Assembly: GCF_900110225.1 (NCBI RefSeq)
Contig: NZ_FOCW01000001.1
Location: forward strand, 1,302,001 to 1,366,000
DNA length: 64,000 nucleotides
Direction: 5' to 3'
Source: Allobrachymonas denitrificans DSM 15123
GTDB taxonomy: Bacteria > Pseudomonadota > Gammaproteobacteria > Burkholderiales > Burkholderiaceae_C
Shown here: positions 1 through 10,759 of the stretch, one piece after another
How positions within the stretch are numbered: the stretch's first letter is position 1
Layout: every line of letters starts with the position of its first letter
Position numbers and translations under genes: made by a program
The notes under the pieces: generated by a model
Database searches by the model: none
Seen by the model: only the letters and a program-made list of their open reading frames with translations
Told to the model about the DNA's origin: nothing

Positions 1-1337
1 AAGGAGGTCCATTTTTCCAGTGCCTTTTTCTTCGTTTCCGGGCTCATCCAGTCAAGATCCTCGATACGGGTCTTGAGTGCCTTGCCGATGTTCGCAACCA
101 GCGCTTCCATGCGCATCTTGGCCTCAGGCGAAAATGCGACCTTCACGTACAGTTGGCCCAGTGCCTCGGCAGCACCGCTGTTGATCGTGGTCAGCACGTG
201 CATCGCGCGCGTCTCCTTCTCTTCCTGGCCGCGGAGTGCCTTGCTGTAAAAACGGAAATGCTCCTGCACGAAGGCGTCGCTCAAATGCGGTGCTGCGGCA
301 CTTGCCGCGTGGTACTTGAGATAGGACTGCCAGACGGAGATGGGCACTTCAGCCAGCATCCTGCTGACCTCCTGATGGAATCCAGGCATGGGCAACGAAA
401 ATTTGTCTGGTGCAGCCACTCCCTGCGACTGGAAGAATTTCGTCCAGCTGAAATTGGGAGTAAGCCTGTCTGCTTCAGCCAGCGTCACGGGGTTGTATTC
501 CAGTTCCCAATCGCGCGCCACCTCCTCCGTGGAGAGTGAGACATGGGCAAGACGTTTTTCAAGGGCCACAATGTCCGCAGCCTGTCTGGCAGCATCCGCT
601 CCGGATACACCAATCAGCTTGAGGATGTTGGCTACATACACTTCATGGGCAGCAAGTACGTTCTTGCGGTTGGCTGCCGTGTAGTAAGTCTTGTCATGCA
701 GACCCAGCCCCGCTTGTGCAACGTAGGCCATGTTCGTGCCCGGCGCCCTGAAATCGGGAGCGACCCAGAAGTCAAACAAGGTGCCGCGACCCTTGGCTGC
801 TTCCACGCGAATGTATTCCGCAACCTGCTCCTTGTTCGAGAGTCTGGAAATCGCGTCCAGTTCCGCCTTGATCGGAGTATGGCCTGCTGCATTGATCCGG
901 GCTACGTCCATGCCAGTTGCATACAGGTCGCCGATCAGCTTGTCCACTCCCTTCGCAGACTTGTTTACAGCAGCCTGCTCGGCAAGCTGCTGCTGGGTCT
1001 GCCTCGAGCGCTCCTCCAGCATGTCGAAGGAGCCCCAGCTCGTGCGATCTGACGGGACGGGGTGGGCGGCAAGAAACCTGGCGTTGGCATAGCCGGCAAA
1101 GTCATGGCAGGCATCGATGCTCTTGTCCAGATCGCCCACCTTGAAGGCGTTGAACGGCAGCAGCCTGGTCTGATCAATGGTGTATGTGCCCGCATTGGAC
1201 GAGATGCCCGCACTGGGAAACTGGCTGCTGTTGGCAGCCTGTGCCGACACTGCCGCTGACACAGCAAGAGCCAGCACCAGACGCTTCGGCACGAAACCCA
1301 AGCAGTATTCGCGTGGCAAATGATGTTTCATCCTCAT
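1..1337 (-). CDS. M13 family metallopeptidase (PepO/neprilysin-like), N-terminal part
   Basis: Partial gene: the frame is open from the start codon at 1337 to the left edge, giving about 445 residues. The N-terminus is basic then hydrophobic (LVLALAVSAAVSAQA), a likely Sec signal, so the enzyme probably acts in the periplasm. After it comes the M13 N-terminal signature: DACHDFAGYANARFLAAHP, then SDRTSWGSFDMLEERSR, where the family usually has PCDDFYxYANGxW and WGSFxxLxERN. LHDKTYYTAANRKNVLAAH also fits the family (usual LPxxxYY). The zinc-binding HExxH and the GENIAD region lie in the C-terminal third and are off the window, so catalytic competence cannot be judged. A second ATG at 1331 is an alternative start; a GGGGAGAA stretch about 5 bases upstream of 1337 favours the first. 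The gene seems monocistronic, convergent with nothing visible here. Confidence 0.85.
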   Translation of the reverse strand, partial: MRMKHHLPREYCLGFVPKRLVLALAVSAAVSAQAANSSQFPSAGISSNAGTYTIDQTRLLPFNAFKVGDLDKSIDACHDFAGYANARFLAAHPVPSDRTSWGSFDMLEERSRQTQQQLAEQAAVNKSAKGVDKLIGDLYATGMDVARINAAGHTPIKAELDAISRLSNKEQVAEYIRVEAAKGRGTLFDFWVAPDFRAPGTNMAYVAQAGLGLHDKTYYTAANRKNVLAAHEVYVANILKLIGVSGADAARQAADIVALEKRLAHVSLSTEEVARDWELEYNPVTLAEADRLTPNFSWTKFFQSQGVAAPDKFSLPMPGFHQEVSRMLAEVPISVWQSYLKYHAASAAAPHLSDAFVQEHFRFYSKALRGQEEKETRAMHVLTTINSGAAEALGQLYVKVAFSPEAKMRMEALVANIGKALKTRIEDLDWMSPETKKKALEKWTS

Positions 1338-1496
1338 GACAGTTCTCCCCGTGTGTTCTTGTGTGCTTTGGTCTCAATGACGGACAACGACTGCGCAGCG
1401 TCCGAGGCTTGATGACACAGGTACTTCGCAACGGCGTCCATCCCTGGAACTGGGTGTTATCGGGATCTGTCTGAAGCGCTTCCCTGGGCTTGAACG

Positions 1497-1521
1497 CAAA
1501 AGAGCCGGCTTTCGCCGGCTC
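1497..1521 (-). terminator. Rho-independent terminator of purL
   Basis: On the minus strand an 8-bp perfect stem (GAGCCGGC/GCCGGCTC) with a GAAA tetraloop is followed by TTTT. It lies about 30 bases beyond the purL stop codon. Confidence 0.85.
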
Positions 1522-1549
1522 CCGTATCATGCGTTGCGCAAGTTGCAGA

Positions 1550-4500
1550 TCAAGCGACCCACTTGCGCGCATTCACCCACATCTGCATCCACGGGCTGAA
1601 ACCGCTGCGGTCGCCCGCCTGCTTCGGATCCGTCCAGCTCATCTGGATCTGGCGGAACACACGCTCGGGGTGCGGCATCATGGCCGTGAAGCGGCCGTCT
1701 GCGGTGGTGACAGCCGTCAAGCCGCCGGCGCTGCCGTTGGGGTTGAAGGGATAGACCTCGGTCGGCTGGCCATGGTTGTCCACGTAGCGCATGGCCTTGA
1801 GCACCTGACCCTCATTGCCCTGCATGGCAAAGTTGGCATAGCCCTCACCGTGGGCCACGGCGATCGGCAGGCGGCTGCCGGCCATGCCCTGCAGGAAGAT
1901 GCTGGGCGATTCCAGCACCTCGACCATGCTCAGGCGCGCCTCGAAACGGGCACTCTGGTTGTGCGTGAAGCGCGGCCAGTGCTCGGCGCCGGGAATCATG
2001 CTGGCCAGTTCGGCAAACATCTGGCAACCGTTGCACACGCCCAGGGCAAAGGTGTCGTTGCGGCCGAAGAACTGCGCGAAGGAGTCACGCAGCATCGGGT
2101 TGAAGGTGATGGAGCGCGCCCAGCCCACGCCGGCACCCAGGGTGTCGCCATAGCTGAAGCCACCGCAGGCCACGACGCCCTGCACGTCGGCCAGCTTCAC
2201 GCGGCCGGATTGCAGGTCGGTCATGTGCACGTCCAGCGCCTCGAACCCAGCGCGATCAAAAGCGTAGGCCATTTCCACGTGCGAATTCACGCCTTGCTCG
2301 CGGATCACGGCCACGCGCGGGCGGCTGGTGTGCACGGCAGGCGCTTCGGGCTTGAACGTGAGGTGCACGTGCATGCCGGGGTCTTCCTTGACGCCGGCTG
2401 CCGCATGCTCGCTGTCGGCGCATTCGGGGTTGTCGCGCAGCTGGCAGATTTTCCAGCTGACGCTGTCCCACACCTGATGCAGGTCGAACAGGTCGGCGGC
2501 AAAGATCTGCTGCGCATCGCGCCAGATGGAGAGCTGGCCCTTGCCCAGTTCCATGGCGGACGCTTCGGAGCGCACGGTGCCAATGAAGTGGCTGCTGGCG
2601 CCCAGGCCGTGCTCACGCAGCACCTGCATGACGGCGCTGCGATCGCTGGAACGCACCTGCAGCACCACGCCCAGCTCTTCGTTGAACAGGGCATTGAGCG
2701 TCTGCTCATGACGCAGGCCGCTGACCTGCTGCGCCCAGTTCTTGCTCTCGCCACTGTCCATGCGGCTGTCGCTCACGCCGTCGCCGGCGCTCATCAGCAT
2801 GTCGATGTTCAGCGCCACGCCTACATGGCCGGCAAAGGCCATTTCGGCCACGGCAGCCAGCAGGCCGCCATCGCTGCGGTCATGGTAGGCCAGGATCTTG
2901 CCCTCGCGGCGCAGCTGGTTCACCGCCTTGACCAGTTCCACCAGATCCTGCGGTGAATCCAGATCCGGCACCACATCGCCGCCCTGCCCCAGTACCTGGC
3001 TCAGGATGCTGCCGGCCATGCGGTTCTGGCCGTGGCCCAGATCCACCAGCAGCAGATGGGTTTCGGCTTCCTCGTTGTTCAGTTGCGGCGTGAGCGTGCC
3101 GCGCACATCGTCCACCGTGGCAAAGGCCGACACGATCAGGCTGACCGGCGACACCACCTTGCGCGCCTGCGCAGCGCCTTCGGCGGTCGGATCCTGCCAT
3201 TGGGTACGCATGGAAAGCGAATCCTTGCCCACCGGGATGGACACGCCCAGCTGCGGGCACAGTTCCATGCCCACGGCCTCCACCGTGCGGTACAGGGCCG
3301 CATCTTCACCCGCCTCGCCGCAGGCCGCCATCCAGTTGGCGCTCAGCTTGACGCGCGACAGCTCGATCGGCGCTGCCAGCAGGTTGGTGATGGCCTCTGC
3401 CACAGCCATGCGGCCGGAAGCGGGAGCGTCCAGCACGGCCAGCGGGGTACGCTCGCCCATGCTCATGGCCTCGCCCGCCACGCCGGAGTAATCGGCCAGC
3501 GTCACGGCCACATCGGCCACCGGCACCTGCCAGGGACCGACCATCTGGTCACGGTGCGTCAGGCCGCCCACGGCGCGGTCACCAATGGTGATCAGGAAGC
3601 GCTTGCTGGCTACGGTGGGATGGCTCAGCACCTGAATCACGGCATCCTGCAGGCTCAGGTCGCTCACATCCAGTGGCATGCCCTTATGCTGGATGGACTG
3701 CACATTGCGCTGCATCTTGGGCGGCTTGCCCAGCAGCACGTTCATCGGCATATCGACAGGCTGCTGACCTTCGCTGGCATCAGCACCAGTGTCCAGATCG
3801 ACGTCGCCCACCTTCAGGTCGCGCTCTTCGGTGGTGACGCCCACCACGGCAAACGGGCAGCGCTCGCGCTCGCACAGGGCGCGGAACTGGGCCAGACTCT
3901 CGGGAGCAATGGCCATGACATAGCGTTCCTGGCTCTCGTTGCACCAGATTTCCTTGGGCGCCATGCCGGTTTCTTCCAGCGGCACCTGACGCAGGTCGAA
4001 GCGCGCGCCACGACCGGCGTCATTTACCAGTTCGGGAAAGGCGTTGGACAGGCCGCCGGCCCCCACATCATGGATGGCCAGGATCGGGTTGTTGTCGCCC
4101 ATGGCCCAGCAGTGGTTGATCACTTCCTGGGCACGACGCTCGATTTCGGGGTTGCCGCGCTGCACCGAATCAAAATCCAGATGGGCCGCGTTGGCGCCGC
4201 TGCTCATGGAGCTGGCCGCACCACCACCCATGCCGATGCGCATGCCGGGGCCGCCCAGCTGCACCAGCAGCGTGCCGGCCGGGAACAGGATCTTGTGCGT
4301 CTGTTTGGCGTCGATGGAGCCGAGGCCGCCCGCAATCATGATGGGCTTGTGGTAGCCCATCTGGCGAACCTGTACGCCATCAGCGGTGCTGCTGACGATG
4401 GTCTGCTCGTATTCGCGGAAGTAGCCGGCCAGGTTGGGACGGCCGAATTCGTCGTTGAAAGCCGCGCCACCCAGCGGGCCTTCGATCATGATCTGCAGCG

Positions 4501-5599
4501 GGCTGGCGATATGCGCCGGCTTGCCGCCGGGCTGGTCGCTCATGCCGTCCCACAGCTTGGACACGGTAAAGCCTGTCAGGCCGGCCTTGGGGCGCGAGCC
4601 GCGGCCGGTGGCGCCCTCGTCACGGATCTCGCCGCCGGCGCCGGTGGCAGCGCCAGCGTAGGGAGAAATCGCCGTCGGATGGTTGTGCGTCTCGACCTTC
4701 ATCAGCACGTGCTGCAGAACGTCCTCGCCCTGATAGGCCATGCCATGGCAGGTATCCCGATTGGCCACAAAGCGTTCGCTCGTGCGACCTTCCATGATGG
4801 CTGCGTTGTCGCTGTAGGCCACAATGGTGTGCTGCGGAGACACCTGCTCGGTGTTGCGGATCATGCCGAACAGGGACTTGTCCTGCTTCTCGCCATCTAT
4901 GGTGAACTCGGCATTGAAAATCTTGTGACGGCAGTGCTCGCTGTTGGCCTGCGCGAACATCATCAGCTCGACGTCGGTCGGGTTGCGCTTGAGCGTGTTG
5001 AAGGCGTCGACCAGGTAGTCGATCTCGTCGTCTGCCAGGGCCAGGCCCCAGTTCTTGTTGGCCGCTTCCAGCGCGGCGCGGCCACCCTGCAGCACGTCGA
5101 CCTGCTCCATCGGGGCAGCAGGCAGGTGGGTGAACAGGTCCTTGGCAGCGTCCAGCGAGGGCAGCACGCTTTCGGTCATGCGGTCGTGCAGCAGCGCGGC
5201 CACGGCTTCGCGCTCGGCATCGCTCAGGCTGGTGCCATGCACAAAGTATTCGGTACCGCGCTCGACACGGCGTACGCCAGCAGCTTCCGTCAGGCCGCAG
5301 TTGCGGGCAATGTCGGTGGCCTTGGAGGCCCAGGGCGACACGGTGCCGATGCGCGGCGTGACGACGATGGTGGCGTCGGCAGCACCCTGCTGCTCATACG
5401 CTTCGCCGTAGGTCAGCAGCTGTTCCAGCGAGGTGCGACTGGCGGCATCCAGTTCGGCATCGCTTTCCACCCAGTGGGCAAAGCGCGCGCTGATGCCCTT
5501 CACGCCGGGCGCCACCGCCTGGATCTGGTTCAGCAACTGGCGTGCGCGAAACGCGGTCAGGGCGTTGCCGCCCTCAAAGGATGTGATGAATGTTTGCAT
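1550..5599 (-). CDS. purL: Phosphoribosylformylglycinamidine synthase
   Basis: Large single-chain FGAM synthase (about 1349 residues; the E. coli enzyme is about 1295). It converts FGAR, glutamine and ATP to FGAM in purine synthesis, in the cytoplasm. Visible landmarks are the N-terminal PurS-like start [18 protein letters not shown], the synthetase segment [17 protein letters not shown] near residue 450, a second AIRS-like half, and a C-terminal class I glutaminase with the Cys nucleophile in [10 protein letters not shown] (near 1188) and the His-Glu pair in [11 protein letters not shown] (near 1310). The start at 5599 ([11 protein letters not shown]) matches the family's usual N-terminus. 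An in-frame ATG at 5620 would add seven residues, and neither has a convincing Shine-Dalgarno. The terminator of the btu operon lies just upstream, so purL must have its own promoter in about 100 bases. Confidence 0.97.
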   Translation of the reverse strand: MQTFITSFEGGNALTAFRARQLLNQIQAVAPGVKGISARFAHWVESDAELDAASRTSLEQLLTYGEAYEQQGAADATIVVTPRIGTVSPWASKATDIARNCGLTEAAGVRRVERGTEYFVHGTSLSDAEREAVAALLHDRMTESVLPSLDAAKDLFTHLPAAPMEQVDVLQGGRAALEAANKNWGLALADDEIDYLVDAFNTLKRNPTDVELMMFAQANSEHCRHKIFNAEFTIDGEKQDKSLFGMIRNTEQVSPQHTIVAYSDNAAIMEGRTSERFVANRDTCHGMAYQGEDVLQHVLMKVETHNHPTAISPYAGAATGAGGEIRDEGATGRGSRPKAGLTGFTVSKLWDGMSDQPGGKPAHIASPLQIMIEGPLGGAAFNDEFGRPNLAGYFREYEQTIVSSTADGVQVRQMGYHKPIMIAGGLGSIDAKQTHKILFPAGTLLVQLGGPGMRIGMGGGAASSMSSGANAAHLDFDSVQRGNPEIERRAQEVINHCWAMGDNNPILAIHDVGAGGLSNAFPELVNDAGRGARFDLRQVPLEETGMAPKEIWCNESQERYVMAIAPESLAQFRALCERERCPFAVVGVTTEERDLKVGDVDLDTGADASEGQQPVDMPMNVLLGKPPKMQRNVQSIQHKGMPLDVSDLSLQDAVIQVLSHPTVASKRFLITIGDRAVGGLTHRDQMVGPWQVPVADVAVTLADYSGVAGEAMSMGERTPLAVLDAPASGRMAVAEAITNLLAAPIELSRVKLSANWMAACGEAGEDAALYRTVEAVGMELCPQLGVSIPVGKDSLSMRTQWQDPTAEGAAQARKVVSPVSLIVSAFATVDDVRGTLTPQLNNEEAETHLLLVDLGHGQNRMAGSILSQVLGQGGDVVPDLDSPQDLVELVKAVNQLRREGKILAYHDRSDGGLLAAVAEMAFAGHVGVALNIDMLMSAGDGVSDSRMDSGESKNWAQQVSGLRHEQTLNALFNEELGVVLQVRSSDRSAVMQVLREHGLGASSHFIGTVRSEASAMELGKGQLSIWRDAQQIFAADLFDLHQVWDSVSWKICQLRDNPECADSEHAAAGVKEDPGMHVHLTFKPEAPAVHTSRPRVAVIREQGVNSHVEMAYAFDRAGFEALDVHMTDLQSGRVKLADVQGVVACGGFSYGDTLGAGVGWARSITFNPMLRDSFAQFFGRNDTFALGVCNGCQMFAELASMIPGAEHWPRFTHNQSARFEARLSMVEVLESPSIFLQGMAGSRLPIAVAHGEGYANFAMQGNEGQVLKAMRYVDNHGQPTEVYPFNPNGSAGGLTAVTTADGRFTAMMPHPERVFRQIQMSWTDPKQAGDRSGFSPWMQMWVNARKWVA

Positions 5600-5697
5600 G
5601 GGGGTGGACGCAGAGGACATGAGGCCGCTGGAGAGTCGGAAATCGGGTGATGCAGGCTGGACAGCGCAAGCCGCCAGTGCAGTGGTTCTGCCAATGG

Positions 5698-5724
5698 AAA
5701 AACCTGCCGGTAGTGCTACCGGCA
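5698..5724 (-). terminator. Rho-independent terminator closing the btuBFCD operon
   Basis: On the minus strand a 9-bp inverted repeat (TGCCGGTAG/CTACCGGCA) is followed by GG and five T residues. It lies about 90 bases after the stop of the ATPase gene and just ahead of the purL promoter region. Confidence 0.8.
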
Positions 5725-5811
5725 TGAATAGCCTCCATTGTAAACGTCGTGTGTCATGCGGGCACCTCCGCGCCGGCCAAAACAGCCGCCTTCAAGGGCG
5801 ATTACAACGGT

Positions 5812-6597
5812 TCAGGCAAACACTTCCCAGGGCACCACGCAGGAAGCGCCGGACTGGTCCATGCGCAGTACCTGCAGGTTGAAGACCTGCTGCAGCAAAT
5901 CGTCGTCCAGCACCGCGTGCGGCGCCCCTTGCGCCACCATGCGGCCCTGTTGCAGCACACAGACCTGGGTACAGAAACGGGAGGCAAGGGTCAAGTCATG
6001 CAGCACGACCGCGACAGCCATGCCCTTGAGCGCCAGCTGCTGCAGCAAGGCCATGATGTGCAGCTGGTGGGCCGGATCAAGCGCGGCGAGGGGCTCGTCG
6101 GCCAGCAGCACCGGGGCCTGCGTGGCAAGCGCGCGTGCCAGCAGCACGCGTGCCCGTTCACCGCCCGAGAGGGTCTGCACGTTGCGGGATGCCAGCGTAT
6201 GGCAGTCGGCCAGTTCCATGGCGTGCTCCACGGCCTGCCGCCCGGTCGGGGTATGGCCATCGCCATGCGGTAGTCTGCCCAGCGCGACCACATCACGCAC
6301 CGGCAACGGCCAGTGCACCTGCTGACCTTGCGCCAGATAGGCCATGCGGCGGGCACGTTCGCGTGCGGACCAGCGCTGCAGCGGTTGCTCCTGCAGCGTG
6401 ACGGTGCCCTGCTCCGGCTGCAACACACCCAGCAGTGCGCGCAGCAGAGTGGTCTTGCCGGCGCCGTTCGGGCCCAGCACGCCGAGCAGCTGGCCGGGCT
6501 GCAACTGCAGATCGACACCGTCCAGCAACAGGCGCTCGTCGGCCTTGACCTGCAAGCCTCTGGCCTGCAGAAACCGGGCTGTGCTCACCGGATTCAT
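5812..6597 (-). CDS. btuD: Cobalamin ABC transporter ATP-binding protein
   Basis: ATPase subunit (261 residues) of a FecCD/BtuCD-type importer. It has Walker A GPNGAGKT (residues 42-49), the ABC signature LSGGERARVLLARAL (143-157) and Walker B VLLADEP (163-169), with the switch His in VVLHDLTLASRF. This layout is shared by HmuV, FhuC and BtuD, so sequence alone does not give the substrate. The cobalamin riboswitch at the head of the operon does. The start codon overlaps the stop of the permease gene (ATGA), which implies translational coupling. Confidence 0.9.
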   Translation of the reverse strand: MNPVSTARFLQARGLQVKADERLLLDGVDLQLQPGQLLGVLGPNGAGKTTLLRALLGVLQPEQGTVTLQEQPLQRWSARERARRMAYLAQGQQVHWPLPVRDVVALGRLPHGDGHTPTGRQAVEHAMELADCHTLASRNVQTLSGGERARVLLARALATQAPVLLADEPLAALDPAHQLHIMALLQQLALKGMAVAVVLHDLTLASRFCTQVCVLQQGRMVAQGAPHAVLDDDLLQQVFNLQVLRMDQSGASCVVPWEVFA

Positions 6598-7607
6598 GCT
6601 TCCCTCCGGTGCAGACGCAGGATGAGCGACAGGAAGAACGGCGCACCGATCAGCGCCGTCAGCACGCCGAGCTTGAGCTCCTGCCCTTCGTTGTACATCA
6701 GGCGCACACCCATGTCGGCCAGCAACAGCAAGACGGCGCCTGCCCAGGCAGATGCAGGCAGCAGCCGCGCAGGATCGGCCTTGACCCAGGGGCGCATCAG
6801 GTGCGGCGCCACCAGACCGATGAAGCCGATGGAACCCGCCACCGATACGGCCGCACCGACGCTGCAGGCCGTTCCCACCAGCACCAGCAGGCGCAGTCTA
6901 CGCAGGTCGATGCCCAGCGAATGCGCGGTTTCCTCCCCCAGCGCCAGTGCCTGCAGTCCGCGCCGCGCCTGCCACAACAGCAGCATGCCGATCACGATGG
7001 CCGGCACGGCCAGCCCCACCTCACGCATACTGCGATCAGCCAGGGAGCCCATCATCCAGAACACGATTTCCTGCAGCGCAAAGGCATTGCGTGACCAATT
7101 CATCACCAGTGCGATCAGGGCGCTGCTGAGGGCAGAAATGGCAACGCCGGCCAGAATCAGTGTGGTGGTGTCATCGTTGCGGCGAGCCAGCGCAAACACC
7201 AGTGTCACAGCCAGCGCAGTACCGGCCATGCCAGCCAGCGGCAAGGCCAGCACCATGGCTTGTGCCATGCCCGTATAAAGCGCCACTACCGCTCCCAGTG
7301 CCGCGCCACCCGTCACTCCGAGCAACCCCGGCTCGGCCAGCGGATTGCGCAGCAAACCCTGCAGCGCCGCGCCAGACATGCCCAGCGCTGCCCCCACAGC
7401 CACACACAGCACGGTGCGCGGCACACGCAGATCCCACAGGATGCGCGACGGCACCCATTCGCCCGCCAGCGCACCCCGCAGCAGGCGCAGCGGTTTCATG
7501 TCGACATAGCCGACAGCCAGCGACGCCAGCGTCAGGGCCACCAGCAGCAACCCGGCAGGCAACCACCAGAGACTGTTCCGAGATCCGGTTTCTTGCATGG
7601 CCCGCAT
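6594..7607 (-). CDS. btuC: Cobalamin ABC transporter permease (FecCD family)
   Basis: Inner-membrane permease of about 337 residues with roughly ten hydrophobic segments. It carries family blocks such as RVPRTVLCVAVGAALGMSGAALQGLLRNPLAEPGLLGVTGG and, near the C-terminus, GFIGLVAPHLMRPW. Its start ATG at 7607 overlaps the stop of the binding-protein gene (TAATG); a second ATG at 7598 is possible. BtuC would form the channel dimer with two BtuD subunits and accept cobalamin from BtuF. Assignment to cobalamin rather than ferric siderophore or heme rests on the riboswitch upstream. Confidence 0.9.
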   Translation of the reverse strand: MRAMQETGSRNSLWWLPAGLLLVALTLASLAVGYVDMKPLRLLRGALAGEWVPSRILWDLRVPRTVLCVAVGAALGMSGAALQGLLRNPLAEPGLLGVTGGAALGAVVALYTGMAQAMVLALPLAGMAGTALAVTLVFALARRNDDTTTLILAGVAISALSSALIALVMNWSRNAFALQEIVFWMMGSLADRSMREVGLAVPAIVIGMLLLWQARRGLQALALGEETAHSLGIDLRRLRLLVLVGTACSVGAAVSVAGSIGFIGLVAPHLMRPWVKADPARLLPASAWAGAVLLLLADMGVRLMYNEGQELKLGVLTALIGAPFFLSLILRLHRREA

Positions 7608-8491
7608 TATGAAGCGCTCTTGCGCTGCGCCAGCGTGCGCGCTACCTGCAGGCTCCAGTAACCGCCGCAAATCGTCATGCGCGTGGGCAGGATGGTCTCG
7701 TTCAGGCTGGTATTGGCAAGTGCCGGATGCAGCTTTTCGCGCGGCTCTACGCTGGGCACCTTGCGTGCGTAATCCGGCGTCATCATCAGGTCGGGCTGGG
7801 TTTCGACCAGCCGTTCCAGCGGCAGATAGCCGTAGCCATTGAGTCCTGCCAGCACGCCGGCGTTGCGGTATCCGGCTAGTTGCAGCAGTTCATCCATCAT
7901 GGTGCCCTTGCCGGTGCTGTAGCCCTGCCAGCTGCGCTCGGCAGCGATGGGCCAGGGTTTGAGGTCGTCCTGCGTGGCAGTGCGCAGGGCCTGTTCCTGC
8001 TCGCGAATCGTCTGGATCAGGGCCTGCCCCCGCTCCGGCTCCCCCACCGCTTCGGCCACCAGCTCCGTCTGTGCGATGACTTCTTCCAGCTTGTGTGCCA
8101 GTGGAATCTCCACCACGCGAAAACCCAGGTCGCGCAGCATCTGGCTGGTGTAGCGTGCGGTGTAGGCACCTACCAGCACCAGGTCGGGTTTGAGCAGCAG
8201 CACCTCCTCGGTGTCGCCGCGCACGGCAGTCAGCGCGCGGGCCTGAGGCTCCAACGCCGATAGCTCCGGATCGTGAGCCAGCTTGCTGATGGCAGCGATG
8301 CGCTGCGGCTCGACTAGTTGCAGCAGCAGCTGGTCGGTGCAGAGGTTGAGGGAGACGATGCGTTGGGGTTTGGTGACGGAAGCCGCCTTGCCAGCACCCA
8401 TCTGAACCGGCTTGGAAGCCGGCTGGCAGCCCGCCAGACCTACCGCCAGGCACGCGCCTCCAAGCCACTTCATAAAGCGGCGCGCCGGCAT
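7607..8491 (-). CDS. btuF: Cobalamin-binding periplasmic lipoprotein (BtuF-like)
   Basis: Type III (helical-backbone) substrate-binding protein. After an Arg-containing n-region there is a hydrophobic stretch ending in the lipobox LAGC, so it is probably a lipoprotein. The mature part has the family features QRIVSLNLCTDQLLLQL, PDLVLVGAYTARY and LRDLGFRVVEIPL. The chosen start at 8491 (MPARRFMKWLGG) gives a compact signal peptide. In-frame starts at 8515 (ATG) and 8521 (GTG) lie closer to the btuB stop, and none has a good Shine-Dalgarno. It would carry cobalamin from the outer-membrane receptor to BtuCD. Confidence 0.85.
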   Translation of the reverse strand: MPARRFMKWLGGACLAVGLAGCQPASKPVQMGAGKAASVTKPQRIVSLNLCTDQLLLQLVEPQRIAAISKLAHDPELSALEPQARALTAVRGDTEEVLLLKPDLVLVGAYTARYTSQMLRDLGFRVVEIPLAHKLEEVIAQTELVAEAVGEPERGQALIQTIREQEQALRTATQDDLKPWPIAAERSWQGYSTGKGTMMDELLQLAGYRNAGVLAGLNGYGYLPLERLVETQPDLMMTPDYARKVPSVEPREKLHPALANTSLNETILPTRMTICGGYWSLQVARTLAQRKSAS

Positions 8492-8527
8492 GACTCTGGA
8501 TGGGCTGTCAAGCATCGTCACAAGGTG

Positions 8528-10597
8528 TTAGCGGAAATTCCAGCGATACCCCACCCGGATTTCACGACCGGGCATGTTGTAGCCGTGTACTTCCTCGTAA
8601 TAGCGGTCGAACAGATTGTCCACGCTGAGGCTCAGGGTGTGATGCTTGTTGATCGCGTACCCCAGGCTCATGTCCCACAGCGTATAGCCGCCGCGCTCGG
8701 CACGCGACTTCCAGCTCTTGCCGTTATAGCGGGCACCCAAGCGGGCATGCAGCTTGTCCCAGTTGCCGACCAGAGCGGCACGCACGGTGTTCTTGGGCAC
8801 ATATTCCAGCGGCGACCAGACACTGCCATTGCGTTGTTCGCTGCGGAAGCTGTGGGTATAACCCAGATCCAGGCGCAGGTTCGGATTGAACTGCCAGTTG
8901 CCTGCCAGTTCCAGGCCGCGCATGCGCGCCTCATCGGCATTGCGCCAGCTCTTGAGGCCGGGGCTGACATCGTAGGCGACGATCTTGTCCTTGACACGTG
9001 TGTGATAGAGCGTCAGGTCCATGTTCCAGTTGTCGCGCTCGAAACCGATACCGGCATCGACGCTGACACTGCTTTCCGGATCCAGGTTGGCGTTGCCGAC
9101 ATAGGTGATCGGCACCGGATACCAGTTGCCGTTGGCATCCTGCTTCCAGTCACTGCCGGAGTACTCGCCTGACAGCTTCCAGGCGCTGGGTGCGCTGAAC
9201 CCCTTGCCGGCCGAAGCATGCAGCGAGATGCCCGGAGCCAGCTCATGCTTGATGCCGGCGCTTGGGCTGAACTGGCTGAAATCACGGCTTTGCGTCACGT
9301 TGCCCAATCCATCAGTCGGCAGCGTGGACATGGTGATGCGGTCATAGCGCCCCCCCACGTACAAGTTGGTGCTGCCCTCGTTCAGGCTGATGTTCTGCTG
9401 CGCATAGAGGCCATGCGTCTTCAGCTTGCTGTCCGGGTTATAGGAGAAGGTCCACGGCGGCGTACCACTGCGGGCGCTGGCTTTGGTCTGGTTGTAATCG
9501 TAGCCAAACACCAGCTTGTAGCCTTCAGCCCAGTCCCATTCGTCCTTGAGTTGCAGGCCATGCCACTTGATGCGCGAATCATAGGACTGGACCAGGCGTC
9601 CGTCCTTCTTGAGATCGTAGTTGAGATAGTTTTCCTTGCCGGTATAGGCGGCGGCGGACAGCGTGTGCTGATCTACCTTGCCTTGCAATGTCAGGCTGTA
9701 AAGGTCACGATCGGCATCCTTGCTGGTCTCGAACTGCCTGATTTCCGGATCGGGGCCGGGGTTCTGCACGTCATTGGCACGAAACAGGTCGGCACGCGCA
9801 TCCAGCGTCCAGCCCGGTGCCAGTTCGGCTCCCAGTCGCAGGCCATGACTGTGTTGCTTGTAGCCACTGAATTCCATGGTCTGGCCGTGGCCATCCTTGT
9901 AATCGCCGCGCTTTTCCCAGTTGCCAAAATAGTCGAAATTGAGCGTTTCGTTGATGGCACCACCGATATCGGCCTCGACCTGGCGCAGGTTGTGGTTGCC
10001 GGCTGATACGCCCACACCCCCTTGAATATCGCCTGTACGGCGCACCGGAATCACGTTGATCACGCCCGACATGGCCTGGGAGCCATAGAGCGACGATGCC
10101 GGACCCTTCATGACCTCGACGCGAGCCACGCCATTGACTGGCATGAAGCTGATGTTGTTGTTGACCGCCGGAATGCCGTTCTGCAGCACCAGTGTCTGCA
10201 TGCTTTCTCCGGTCATCGGCGAACTCGGCGTAAAACCGCGCATGCCGACGGAGCCGTTCATGCCCGGATAGCGCTTGATGTCCACATTGGTCGTTTTGCC
10301 CAGCAGATCGGCCAGTTCACGGTGCGGCGTTTCACGGATCTCCTGGCGCGTCACCACCTCGATACGCTGCGGCGTATCCTTCAGCGCAACAGGTGCACGC
10401 GCCCCCGTCACCACAACGCGATAAGCCTCGTCATTGACGACTGCCTCCGGCGCAGCGGCCACAGTCAGAGAGTCAACAGGCGCCGCAGTCTGCGCCACGG
10501 CCGCAGCAACCGGCGTCAGGCAGAACAGCAGGCCTGCCAGGCGGATGGATTCCAGATTCTTTTTCAAAGCCACACTCGATATTTTCTTGATGGCCAT
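8528..10597 (-). CDS. btuB: TonB-dependent outer-membrane cobalamin receptor
   Basis: About 689 residues: a signal peptide, then a TonB-box-like stretch (EAYRVVVTGAR), a plug domain with LADLLGKTTNVDIKRYPG and GSVGMRGFTPSSP, and a 22-strand-type barrel with the usual C-terminal motif (LSVDNLFDRYYEEVHGYNMPGREI). The chain ends NFR, one residue past the normal terminal aromatic. The start at 10597 (MAIKKISS) is chosen because upstream in-frame sequence encodes a Cys-rich stretch unlike a signal peptide and lies in the riboswitch leader. No strong Shine-Dalgarno is visible. It imports cobalamin across the outer membrane using TonB energy; the riboswitch supports cobalamin over siderophores. Confidence 0.92.
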   Translation of the reverse strand: MAIKKISSVALKKNLESIRLAGLLFCLTPVAAAVAQTAAPVDSLTVAAAPEAVVNDEAYRVVVTGARAPVALKDTPQRIEVVTRQEIRETPHRELADLLGKTTNVDIKRYPGMNGSVGMRGFTPSSPMTGESMQTLVLQNGIPAVNNNISFMPVNGVARVEVMKGPASSLYGSQAMSGVINVIPVRRTGDIQGGVGVSAGNHNLRQVEADIGGAINETLNFDYFGNWEKRGDYKDGHGQTMEFSGYKQHSHGLRLGAELAPGWTLDARADLFRANDVQNPGPDPEIRQFETSKDADRDLYSLTLQGKVDQHTLSAAAYTGKENYLNYDLKKDGRLVQSYDSRIKWHGLQLKDEWDWAEGYKLVFGYDYNQTKASARSGTPPWTFSYNPDSKLKTHGLYAQQNISLNEGSTNLYVGGRYDRITMSTLPTDGLGNVTQSRDFSQFSPSAGIKHELAPGISLHASAGKGFSAPSAWKLSGEYSGSDWKQDANGNWYPVPITYVGNANLDPESSVSVDAGIGFERDNWNMDLTLYHTRVKDKIVAYDVSPGLKSWRNADEARMRGLELAGNWQFNPNLRLDLGYTHSFRSEQRNGSVWSPLEYVPKNTVRAALVGNWDKLHARLGARYNGKSWKSRAERGGYTLWDMSLGYAINKHHTLSLSVDNLFDRYYEEVHGYNMPGREIRVGYRWNFR

Positions 10598-10759
10598 GCT
10601 GCACGCGGACAGTTCTCGCTGGCATCCCGCACAAACGCAGCAACAGGCAAGCCTGACGTATGCGCCCTGAACGAATGCCGATGGAAAAAGCGATGTTCTG
10701 TCTGCTCCCCGCAGACGGCCAGGTTCACGCTGCCACAACCCTTATCCGGCAGCATCCAC

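Noticed and set aside
1490-5650. Long open frames on the plus strand across purL (one of 872 codons, one of 488)
   Set aside because: They are antisense to a complete PurL with all catalytic motifs; the His/Gly/Ala-rich translations are typical mirror images of GC-rich coding DNA.
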